Of a DNA stretch of 5,252 nucleotides, positions 1-5,049 are shown one piece after another. This stretch comes from Syntrophaceae bacterium. Lineage in GTDB: Bacteria; Desulfobacterota; SM23-61. The notes below the pieces were generated by a model. It saw only the letters and a program-made list of their open reading frames with translations. It had not been told where the DNA came from and searched no databases. Positions within the stretch are counted from its first letter, which is position 1. Each line of letters starts with the position of its first letter. The stretch is taken from positions 6,383 to 11,634 of the forward strand of contig PMCE01000369.1 of NCBI GenBank assembly GCA_003154025.1, read 5' to 3'. The position numbers and the translations under genes were made by a program.

Positions 1-339
1 AAGAGGGTTTCTCTGGCGCGGGCCATCGCCATGAAGCCCGCCATCCTGCTCTATGATGAGCCCACCACCGGCTTGGACCCCATCATGGCCAATGTGATCA
101 ACGAACTCATCGTGGAGATGCGCGAGAAGCTCGACGTCACCTCCATCGCCATCACCCACGACATGGTCAGCGCCTACCGGATTGCCGACCGGATCGCCAT
201 GCTGTACAAGGGACAGATCATCGAAGTGGGGACCCCCGAGCAGATCAAGGTCTCTCCCAACGAGATCGTCCAGCAGTTCATCCATGGGCAGGTGGAAGGG
301 CCGATCACCCGGGGCACAGACATCAGCGGGAGGCTTTGA
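1..339 (+). CDS. mlaF: MlaF-type phospholipid ABC transporter ATPase (5' truncated)
   Basis: This is the C-terminal part of an ABC ATPase; the reading frame is open from base 1 and the gene begins outside the window. The visible protein starts KRVSLARAIA, the tail of the ABC signature helix, so Walker A and most of the signature motif are missing. Walker B with the catalytic Glu follows (ILLYDEPTTGLDP, with the D-loop), then the H-loop His in AITHDM, and a C-terminal tail ending EGPITRGTDISGRL. In the Mla family this subunit is cytoplasmic and hydrolyses ATP to drive phospholipid movement through the permease MlaE. The assignment to MlaF rather than another ABC ATPase rests on the form of the Walker B/D-loop region (YDEPTTGLDPI), the VGTPEQI segment, and above all the MCE gene 20 bases downstream. 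The upstream gene is expected to be mlaE, but this cannot be seen. Confidence 0.93.
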   Translation, partial: KRVSLARAIAMKPAILLYDEPTTGLDPIMANVINELIVEMREKLDVTSIAITHDMVSAYRIADRIAMLYKGQIIEVGTPEQIKVSPNEIVQQFIHGQVEGPITRGTDISGRL

Positions 340-346
340 AAGCCTG

Positions 347-354
347 AAGGAGGT
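347..354 (+). promoter_or_regulatory. Shine-Dalgarno site of the MCE gene
   Basis: AAGGAGGT is an almost perfect anti-16S match, five bases before the ATG at 360. It fixes the start of the MCE protein and sits in the 20-base gap after the ATPase stop, so the two genes are very likely co-transcribed. Confidence 0.85.
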
Positions 355-359
355 AAGGG

Positions 360-1553
360 ATGAGAAACATCGGGACGGAGACAAAAGTCGGGATCTTTGT
401 TCTCCTGGGGATTATCCTGTTAACCGTTTTTACGATCCGGGTGGGCCGGATCGCCGTCCGGGAAGAAGGGTACCGGACCTACTCGTACGTGGAATCGGCG
501 GCCGGCCTGGACAAAAACTCTCCGGTGCGGATTGCGGGAGTGGAGGTCGGCAAGGTGGAAGCCATCAAGCTGGAAGGCCTGAAAGCCAAAGTCACTATGG
601 TCCTGCCCAACAATGTGAAGCTCCCCCTGGGATCGAAGGTCTACGTGAAATCCGCGGGCCTCTTGGGAGAGAAATACGTCGAGATCGTTCCGGGGACCGG
701 CCGCGAGGTCATCAAGGCGGATGGATTGGTCGAGGAAGGAGGCCCTTCGGCGGATGTGGACCGGGTCCTCACCCAGCTCAGCAGCGTGGGAGGAGATATC
801 CAGCGGATCACGAAGTCGCTCAGCAACGTCTTGGGAGGAGAAGAAGGGGAACGGTCGATCAAAGAGCTGGTTACGGGAGCCAAAGATACCATGTCCAACC
901 TGCAGCACATCACCGAGACGATCAACCGCGGGGAGGGAACCCTGGGGAAGCTGGTCAAGGATGATAAGCTCTACGCGGAAGTCAAAGATACCATGACCAA
1001 CCTGCGGGACGTGACCCAATCCATCGAGGAAGGAAAAGGGACGCTGGGCAAGCTGGTCAAAGACGAAGCCCTCTACGCGGAAACCAAGGCGACGATGAGC
1101 GAAGCCAAGGAGACCCTGGCGAACCTGAACAAGGTCTCCAAGCAGATCGAGAGCGGCGAGGGAACCCTGGGCAAACTGGTCCAGGACGAGGCCCTGTACA
1201 ACGAGACGAAGGCGACCATGACCGAAGCGAAGGAAGCCCTGGCCAGCCTGAAGAAAGTTTCCGACCAGATCGAGAAGGGGGAGGGGACGCTGGGAAAATT
1301 GGTGAAGGACGACTCCCTGTACAACGAAACCAAGGCGACCATGACCGAGGCCAAAGAGACCATGGCCAACTTGAAGAAAGTATCCGAACAGATCGAGAAG
1401 GGAGAGGGGACGCTGGGAAAATTGACCAAGGATGAAGCCCTCTATGATGATACGAGGCGGGCGGTCAAATCGCTGCAGAAGGCGGCGGACGGAATCAGCG
1501 AAGTGACGCCGGTCACCGTCTTGAGTGTGATTCTGGGTTTAGTTCTTCGGTAG
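360..1553 (+). CDS. mlaD: MlaD-type MCE-domain lipid-binding protein with long repeated C-terminal helix region
   Basis: A 397-residue protein of the MlaD/MCE family, the periplasmic substrate-binding part of the Mla lipid transporter, anchored in the inner membrane. Residues about 10-28 form one hydrophobic segment (VGIFVLLGIILLTVF) and residues about 38-116 form the MCE domain, with the typical SPVRIAGVEVGKV and KSAGLLGEKYVEIVPG stretches. Residues about 131-380 are charged, Ala/Lys/Glu-rich and helical in character, containing five GEGTLGKL-type units at residues 191, 225, 266, 307 and 348. The protein ends in a hydrophobic tail (VTPVTVLSVILGLVLR). E. coli MlaD, at about 180 residues, lacks such an extension; long MCE proteins with GTLGKL-type motifs are, to my knowledge, common in Bacteroidota and deltaproteobacteria. 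MCE proteins form hexamers, so the extension may make a tube or coiled coil reaching across the periplasm (inference). The start is secured by the strong Shine-Dalgarno; the amber stop is at 1551-1553. Confidence 0.93.
   Translation: MRNIGTETKVGIFVLLGIILLTVFTIRVGRIAVREEGYRTYSYVESAAGLDKNSPVRIAGVEVGKVEAIKLEGLKAKVTMVLPNNVKLPLGSKVYVKSAGLLGEKYVEIVPGTGREVIKADGLVEEGGPSADVDRVLTQLSSVGGDIQRITKSLSNVLGGEEGERSIKELVTGAKDTMSNLQHITETINRGEGTLGKLVKDDKLYAEVKDTMTNLRDVTQSIEEGKGTLGKLVKDEALYAETKATMSEAKETLANLNKVSKQIESGEGTLGKLVQDEALYNETKATMTEAKEALASLKKVSDQIEKGEGTLGKLVKDDSLYNETKATMTEAKETMANLKKVSEQIEKGEGTLGKLTKDEALYDDTRRAVKSLQKAADGISEVTPVTVLSVILGLVLR
930..1502 (+). repeat. In-frame tandem repeat, 102/123-bp units, in the MCE gene
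   Basis: Five consecutive coding units each begin with GEGTLGKL or GKGTLGKL: 930-1031 (34 residues), 1032-1154, 1155-1277 and 1278-1400 (41 residues each), and 1401-1502 (34 residues). The unit reads roughly G-E-G-T-L-G-K-L-V-K-D-(D/E)-x-L-Y-x-E-T-K-A-T-M-(T/S)-E-A-K-E, then an Ala/Leu/Lys-rich stretch ending QIEK. A more degenerate unit without the GTLGKL part may precede the array at residues about 163-190. The first and last units are each seven residues shorter than the three middle ones. Units 3 to 5 are also similar at DNA level; 1266-1301 and 1389-1424 differ at one of 36 positions. Confidence 0.9.
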
Positions 1554-1562
1554 GGGGCGGCC

Positions 1563-3065
1563 ATCGCAGGGAAACGGAGGATTTTTTTACATTTCGTCGC
1601 CGGGCTGACCCTCTTTCTTTTGGGGTCGTGGGTCTCGGGGTGCGCCACCCTGAACCCGGGCCCGCGAAGGGAGAACTTCGCCCCACTCTTGGTGTACAGC
1701 GAGGACGAAGAAAGGGAAGGCAAGTCTCTGGATCTTCTGGGGCCCTTCTTCACCTACCGGAAGGACTCGCAGGAGAAGGATGTGGCCTTCCGCCCTCTGT
1801 TCTACTCGAAAACCGAGCCTTCGCGGTACAGGCTGGATTACCTTTACCCCATGGGGGGATACGAAAGAACCGAGCAGCGTCTCCATTCCTATTTTCTCAT
1901 TCTCTATTCCACCGATCGCGACCTGACCGAAGAACCGACTCAAAAAAAGGAGCGAGGGTTCCTCCTGGCCTTCTGGGGGGAGACGCATAAAGGGGAGTCC
2001 TATGGAGGCTTTTTCCCCCTTTATGGAAATTTGAAGAACCGATTCGGGCGGGACGAAATAAATTTCTTCCTCTGGCCCCTCTATTCCGATTCCCGGGAGG
2101 GAGACAACAAGACCTATACCCTTCTCTGGCCCATCTTCTCCTACAGCGAAGGGACCGGAAGGGAGGGATTCAAGGTCTGGCCCCTGGGGGGCTATGATCG
2201 GAAGGAGAACGATTACCAGAAGACCTTCTTCCTCTGGCCCATCTTCGACTTCGAGAAGCGATACCTGTACACCGACGATCCCACCGAGATCAACATGGTG
2301 TTCCCTTTCTATGTATCGCAGACGTCTTCCCGCCGGGTCCAGCGTTCGGTACTCTGGCCTTTTTTTACGTACGTGCACGATGACGATGATCACTATACCC
2401 AGTGGGATTTTCCCTGGCCCCTCGTCCAGTGGGCCAAAGGGGATGAGAAGGAAATCTTCCGCGTTTTCCCCATTTACGGCCGTAAGTACTGGGGGGGCAT
2501 CGAAAAAGGGTACATCCTCTTCCCCATCTATTGGTATGTCCACGAAGGGGACGACCAATATCAGAAATGGACCGACCGTTACCTACTGCTGTCCAAGAAT
2601 GAAACCAAAATCTGGAAAAAAGATGGAAAAAAGGAACGAAGATTGCGGGTCTGGCCGTTCTTTTACGATCGCCAGGAAGCCGACGGGAGCGAGTATCTCT
2701 ACTGGCCATGCTTGATCCCGGTGGATTTCGAGGGATATGAAAAAAACTGGGTACCCCTTCTCAGCCTTTACGAATACCGAAGGAACCCCCAGGGGGCGAG
2801 CGAATCCAAATTTCTCTGGGGAGTCTACGTGCATCGCCGAAATCAAGCGCGCGACCTCTATGAATTGAGTTTTCTCTTCAGCTTATACTCGGCCGAGGAT
2901 CTCCTTTATTTCTCGGTACTGAAGGGACTGGTGGAGTATCGGGCCGACGGGGGAAAGCGGGCTCTGCGGCTGGCCTATTCACCGTGGCCGATCGAATGGG
3001 AAAATCCTCCGACTTCCAGAGAGGCTCTAGCCTCCTGGCGAAAGACCGCGCAAATCCCTGAATAA
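1563..3065 (+). CDS. Putative lipoprotein of WP-aromatic repeats, unknown function
   Basis: I do not recognise this as a named family. Read from 1563 it has 500 residues: a basic start (GKRR), a hydrophobic core (IFLHFVAGLTLFLLGSW) and a lipobox VSGC with Cys at residue 27 (1641-1643), so it is probably a lipoprotein. The rest is about 18-20 short units centred on (W/F)P(L/I/F)(F/Y), with prolines near residues 61, 78, 96, 152, 172, 190, 207, 226, 248, 266, 286, 303, 321, 365, 382 and 398. Polar, acidic or glycine turns separate the units, which suggests an all-beta repeat fold (inference). The start is uncertain. The frame holds no ATG or GTG before the lipobox; TTG at 1620 and CTG at 1605 cut into the signal peptide. 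ATC at 1563 follows an AGGGGG at 1552-1557 and gives a full signal peptide; ATT at 1581 directly abuts GGAGG. The gene follows the MCE stop by nine bases in the same frame, so it probably works with the Mla system, perhaps at the outer membrane. Confidence 0.75.
   Translation: MAGKRRIFLHFVAGLTLFLLGSWVSGCATLNPGPRRENFAPLLVYSEDEEREGKSLDLLGPFFTYRKDSQEKDVAFRPLFYSKTEPSRYRLDYLYPMGGYERTEQRLHSYFLILYSTDRDLTEEPTQKKERGFLLAFWGETHKGESYGGFFPLYGNLKNRFGRDEINFFLWPLYSDSREGDNKTYTLLWPIFSYSEGTGREGFKVWPLGGYDRKENDYQKTFFLWPIFDFEKRYLYTDDPTEINMVFPFYVSQTSSRRVQRSVLWPFFTYVHDDDDHYTQWDFPWPLVQWAKGDEKEIFRVFPIYGRKYWGGIEKGYILFPIYWYVHEGDDQYQKWTDRYLLLSKNETKIWKKDGKKERRLRVWPFFYDRQEADGSEYLYWPCLIPVDFEGYEKNWVPLLSLYEYRRNPQGASESKFLWGVYVHRRNQARDLYELSFLFSLYSAEDLLYFSVLKGLVEYRADGGKRALRLAYSPWPIEWENPPTSREALASWRKTAQIPE
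1734..2891 (+). repeat. Protein-level repeat array: aromatic-Pro-(L/I/F)-aromatic, period about 17-22 residues
   Basis: Within the lipoprotein gene, successive repeat-centre prolines are mostly 17, 18, 19, 20 or 22 residues apart. Clear examples are LWPLYSDS, LLWPIFSYSE, KVWPLGGYDR, FLWPIFDF, VLWPFFTYV, RVFPIYGR, ILFPIYWYV and RVWPFFYDR. Each unit looks like one long strand around the Pro followed by a short acidic or glycine-rich turn. The repeats are diverged at DNA level, so the array is old, unlike the recent-looking repeats in the preceding MCE gene. Boundaries are approximate; units near both ends (RPLFYS, YPMGGY, VPLLSLYEY, LWGVYVHRR, LFSLYS) are degenerate. Confidence 0.75.
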
Positions 3066-3083
3066 GGATATCGAGAAAGAATC

Positions 3084-4130
3084 ATGAATGAGAAAGTGCG
3101 ACTGACCGCCCTCGTTCGCGCCGCGGGGTGAGCAGCGAAGCTGAGTCCGGAGGACTTGGAGAAAGCGCTGAAACCCCTGCCCCTGGAAAGGCATCCGAAC
3201 CTGCTGGTGGGGACGGAGACGGCCGATGATGCCGGGGTCTTTAAGCTCTCGGAAGAACTGGCCCTGGTGCAGACGGTGGACTTCATCACCCCCATCGTGG
3301 ACGATCCTTTTCTCTTCGGGCAGATCGCCGCGGCCAATTCGCTTAGCGATGTCTACGCCATGGGCGGGAAACCCCTGACCGCCATGAACGTGGTCGGATT
3401 CCCCCGGCTCTCCTTGGATCTTTCCGTCCTCACGGAGATCCTGCGGGGAGGGCTGGAGAAGATCCATGAAGCCGGGGCCGTCCTCATGGGGGGGCACACG
3501 GTGGAAGACACCGAGTTGAAATACGGCCTCTCCGTGACCGGCACCGTCCATCCCCAGAAAATTCTGACCAATCGGGCGGCCCGGGCGGAGGATGTTCTGG
3601 TCTTGACGAAACCCATCGGAACGGGCATTATTTCTACGGCCCACAAGGCCGAGATGGCGGACCCTGAATTTTTGCGGAGGGCGATCGATTCCATGGCCCA
3701 ACTCAACCAGAAAGCCGCCGAAGCCATGGAGTCATGCCAGGTCCATGCCTGCACGGACATCACCGGATTCGGGTTGATCGGTCATGCATCCGAAATGGCC
3801 CGGGGGGCCGGACTCTCCTTCCGTCTTTTCTACTCCCGAATTCCCCTTTTGGCGGGAACGAAAGAGTATGCGGCCATGGGGATGGTGCCCGGCGGGGCCT
3901 ACTGCAACCAGGCCCATTTCGGCCCGCAGATCCGGTATGCGGATCGAGTCCCGGAGTTAGAGAGGATCATTCTTTATGACCCCCAAACCTCGGGAGGTCT
4001 CCTGGTCGCTCTCCCGCGCGAGGAGGGGGCGCAGCTCTTGCATCTGTGCCGGGAGAAAGGCATCCAAGAGGCGGCGTTGATCGGAGAAGTCGTCCCGCGG
4101 GAAAAGAATTTGATTACCGTGGAATATTAA
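3084..4130 (+). CDS. selD: Selenide, water dikinase SelD, selenocysteine-containing (in-frame TGA)
   Basis: Selenophosphate synthetase makes monoselenophosphate from selenide and ATP in the cytoplasm; this is the selenium donor for selenocysteine and for selenouridine in tRNA. Starting at ATG 3084 the protein has 348 residues, about the usual SelD length (E. coli 347). The N-terminus reads MNEKVRLTALVRAAG-U-AAKLSPEDLEK, where U16 is TGA at 3129-3131, at the place of the catalytic Cys (E. coli Cys17), followed by the conserved Lys at 19. Other family marks are GTETADDAG (Asp48/49), TVDF with Asp66, NSLSDVYAMGGKP (about 85-97), GGH (136-138), DITGFGLIGH (225-234) and DPQTSGG (299-305). The family match runs unbroken across TGA in the same frame, so this is recoding, not a broken gene. 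A reading without recoding would begin at TTG 3156 and lose the active site. The start lies 18 bases after the lipoprotein stop; the ribosome site is weak (GAGAAAG at 3073-3079). Confidence 0.96.
3129..3170 (+). promoter_or_regulatory. Candidate bacterial SECIS element (UGA recoding hairpin)
   Basis: The TGA at 3129-3131 is followed by a two-part hairpin. The lower stem CAGCG (3133-3137) pairs with CGCTG (3166-3170). After an internal loop (AAG / AGAAAG), the upper stem 3141-3148 pairs with 3152-3159: five Watson-Crick pairs (AGTCC/GGACT), two G-U wobbles and a closing C-G. The apical loop is GGA (3149-3151). Seventeen bases separate the TGA from the loop. As I recall, the bacterial SECIS consensus asks for a small loop with a G in its first two positions at about 16-37 bases from the UGA, and this hairpin meets it. 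SelB carrying Sec-tRNA would bind here. No folding software was run. Confidence 0.72.
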
Positions 4131-4133
4131 AGA

Positions 4134-4230
4134 AGGGTTCGAGGGGTCTAGAATTCAGGGGGTCTAGAAAAAAGGGAATCCATTTTTGGGGAATTGCTTT
4201 TCCCCTTGGACCCTGGGATCCTTGAACCCT
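4134..4230 (+). repeat. Imperfect intergenic inverted repeat upstream of purH
   Basis: Most of the 123-base gap between selD and purH is a compound palindrome. The outer arms AGGGTTCGAGG (4134-4144) and CCTTGAACCCT (4220-4230) are complementary at 10 of 11 positions. Inside lie a 16-base-spaced direct repeat GGGGTCTAGAA (4143-4153 and 4159-4169) and a small hairpin GGGGAA / TTCCCC (4188-4193 with 4200-4205, six-base loop). No T-run follows the inner hairpin, so a standard intrinsic terminator is unlikely. It may be a REP-like element or a transcript-stabilising structure. I see no good promoter here. Confidence 0.6.
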
Positions 4231-4240
4231 ATCTTCATAG

Positions 4241-4247
4241 AAAGGAG
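4241..4247 (+). promoter_or_regulatory. Shine-Dalgarno site of purH fragment
   Basis: AAAGGAG lies six bases before ATG 4254. It decides the start against the in-frame TTG at 4194, which lies inside the palindromic element and would add a non-homologous leader. Confidence 0.85.
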
Positions 4248-4253
4248 TTATAC

Positions 4254-4844
4254 ATGGGGAAAATTCAAAGAGCGGTCATCAGTCTGTCGGATAAGAGCGG
4301 GATCATCCAGTTTGCCAAAGAGGTGCAGGCCTACGGGGTGGAGATCCTCTCCACCGGGGGCACGGCCAAGACCCTCCGGGAGAACGGGTTGAAGATCATG
4401 GATGTCTCCGAGTACACCGGATTTCCGGAGATGCTCGACGGCCGGGTGAAGACCCTTCATCCCAAGATCCACGGGGGCCTCCTGGGAATCCGCGACAACC
4501 CCGAGCACGCCAAGAAGATGAAAGAACACGGGATCATCCCCATCGATATGGTGGTGGTGAACCTCTATCCCTTCGAAGCCACCATCGCCAAACCGAACTG
4601 CCCGCTGGAGGAAGCCATCGAAAACATCGACATCGGCGGCCCGTCCATGCTGCGCGCCTCGGCCAAGAACTATCCCTATGTGACGGTCATCGTGGACCCG
4701 GCGGATTACCAGCCGGTTCTCAATGAAATGAAGAAGAGCGGCGGCGTGGTCAGCAAGGAGACCAACTTCCGCCTGGCCAAAAAAGTCTACGCTCTTACGG
4801 CAAAGTACGACAAGGCCATTTCGGAGTACCTGGCGAAGAAATAA
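4254..4844 (+). CDS. purH: Stand-alone IMP cyclohydrolase (PurH N-terminal domain only)
   Basis: A 196-residue protein matching only the N-terminal, MGS-like half of PurH, which closes FAICAR to IMP in the last step of de novo purine synthesis in the cytoplasm. Visible family motifs are SLSDKSG (10-16), STGGT (33-37), [17 protein letters not shown] (59-75), NLYPF (103-107) and [15 protein letters not shown] (125-139). The protein stops at [15 protein letters not shown], where in bifunctional PurH (about 520 residues) the linker to the AICAR transformylase domain begins. The stop therefore falls at the domain border, and all cyclohydrolase motifs are intact. No transformylase remnant is visible in the 205 bases before purD. 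The enzyme probably works as a separate cyclohydrolase with the formyl transfer done by another gene product. Whether this is an ancestral split or a later loss cannot be told here. Confidence 0.93.
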   Translation: MGKIQRAVISLSDKSGIIQFAKEVQAYGVEILSTGGTAKTLRENGLKIMDVSEYTGFPEMLDGRVKTLHPKIHGGLLGIRDNPEHAKKMKEHGIIPIDMVVVNLYPFEATIAKPNCPLEEAIENIDIGGPSMLRASAKNYPYVTVIVDPADYQPVLNEMKKSGGVVSKETNFRLAKKVYALTAKYDKAISEYLAKK

Positions 4845-4847
4845 TAT

Positions 4848-4998
4848 AAATTCCAAATTCCAATCCCGCGAAGCGCGGGACCAAATTCCAAATAAATTCC
4901 AAAATTCAAGGATTCAAACCGTGTCCGTATTGGTTTTTCCTTTTTGAATTTTGGGATTTGGTGCTTATTTGGGATTTGAAATTTGATGCTTGGAATTT
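4848..4998 (+). repeat. Large AT-rich inverted repeat between purH and purD
   Basis: Four nested complementary segments occur in matching order: 4848-4856 with 4990-4998 (AAATTCCAA / TTGGAATTT), 4888-4895 with 4965-4972 (CCAAATAA / TTATTTGG), 4899-4909 with 4944-4954 (CCAAAATTCAA / TTGAATTTTGG) and 4916-4920 with 4932-4936 (AAACC / GGTTT). An 11-base loop lies at the centre. The arms are made of variants of CAAATTCCAAAT, which also recur as direct repeats within each arm. Composition differs sharply from the GC-rich genes around it. It looks like a non-coding, REP- or MITE-like element; no coding frame or flanking target duplication is obvious. Confidence 0.78.
4864..4880 (+). repeat. Perfect GC-rich palindrome inside the 5' arm
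   Basis: TCCCGCG-AAG-CGCGGGA is a perfect 7-bp stem with a 3-base loop, only 19 bases after the purH stop. It interrupts the 5' arm of the AT-rich inverted repeat and has no equivalent in the 3' arm. No T-run follows, so it is not a standard intrinsic terminator, although the RNA hairpin could protect the purH 3' end. Confidence 0.75.
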
Positions 4999-5011
4999 TG
5001 GCCGGTGGCCA
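4999..5011 (+). repeat. Small palindrome before purD
   Basis: TGGCC-GGT-GGCCA is a perfect 5-bp stem immediately after the large inverted repeat and about 38 bases before the purD start. It might be an operator or a minor leader hairpin, or chance. No regulator can be assigned. Confidence 0.35.
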
Positions 5012-5049
5012 TCGATGATCCTCACTTCCTATGTGGGAGAGAACAGGTT

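Noticed and set aside
182..964. Overlapping + strand frame of 260 codons across the ATPase and MCE genes
   Set aside because: Low-complexity Arg/Gly/Ser-rich translation typical of a wrong frame; it spans two well-supported genes.
420..1019. Antisense open frame of 199 codons opposite the MCE gene
   Set aside because: A shadow of the high-GC MCE domain and repeat codons; no family resemblance and no good ribosome site.
930..1502. CRISPR-like or non-coding tandem array
   Set aside because: Units are multiples of three, in frame, and conserved at protein level; they code for the MCE extension.
1587..2558. Antisense open frame of 323 codons opposite the lipoprotein gene
   Set aside because: It mirrors the biased codon use of the + strand repeat gene, has no recognisable domain, and overlaps a gene with a clear signal peptide and protein-level repeats.
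360..3065. A single fused MCE-lipoprotein gene broken by one TAG
   Set aside because: The MCE protein ends in a typical hydrophobic tail, and a complete lipoprotein signal peptide with lipobox follows, which makes sense only at a new N-terminus.
3129..3131. TGA as a nonsense mutation making selD a pseudogene or moving its start to TTG 3156
   Set aside because: Conserved SelD sequence continues in the same frame on both sides, TGA sits exactly at the catalytic Cys/Sec place, and a SECIS-like hairpin follows.
4188..4205. Intrinsic terminator after selD (GGGGAA/TTCCCC hairpin)
   Set aside because: The stem is short and the following bases TTGGACC are not a T-run.
4206..4235. Sigma-70-like promoter TTGGAC / TATCTT for purH
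   Set aside because: Only about half of each hexamer matches, and transcription would begin on top of the ribosome site at 4241.
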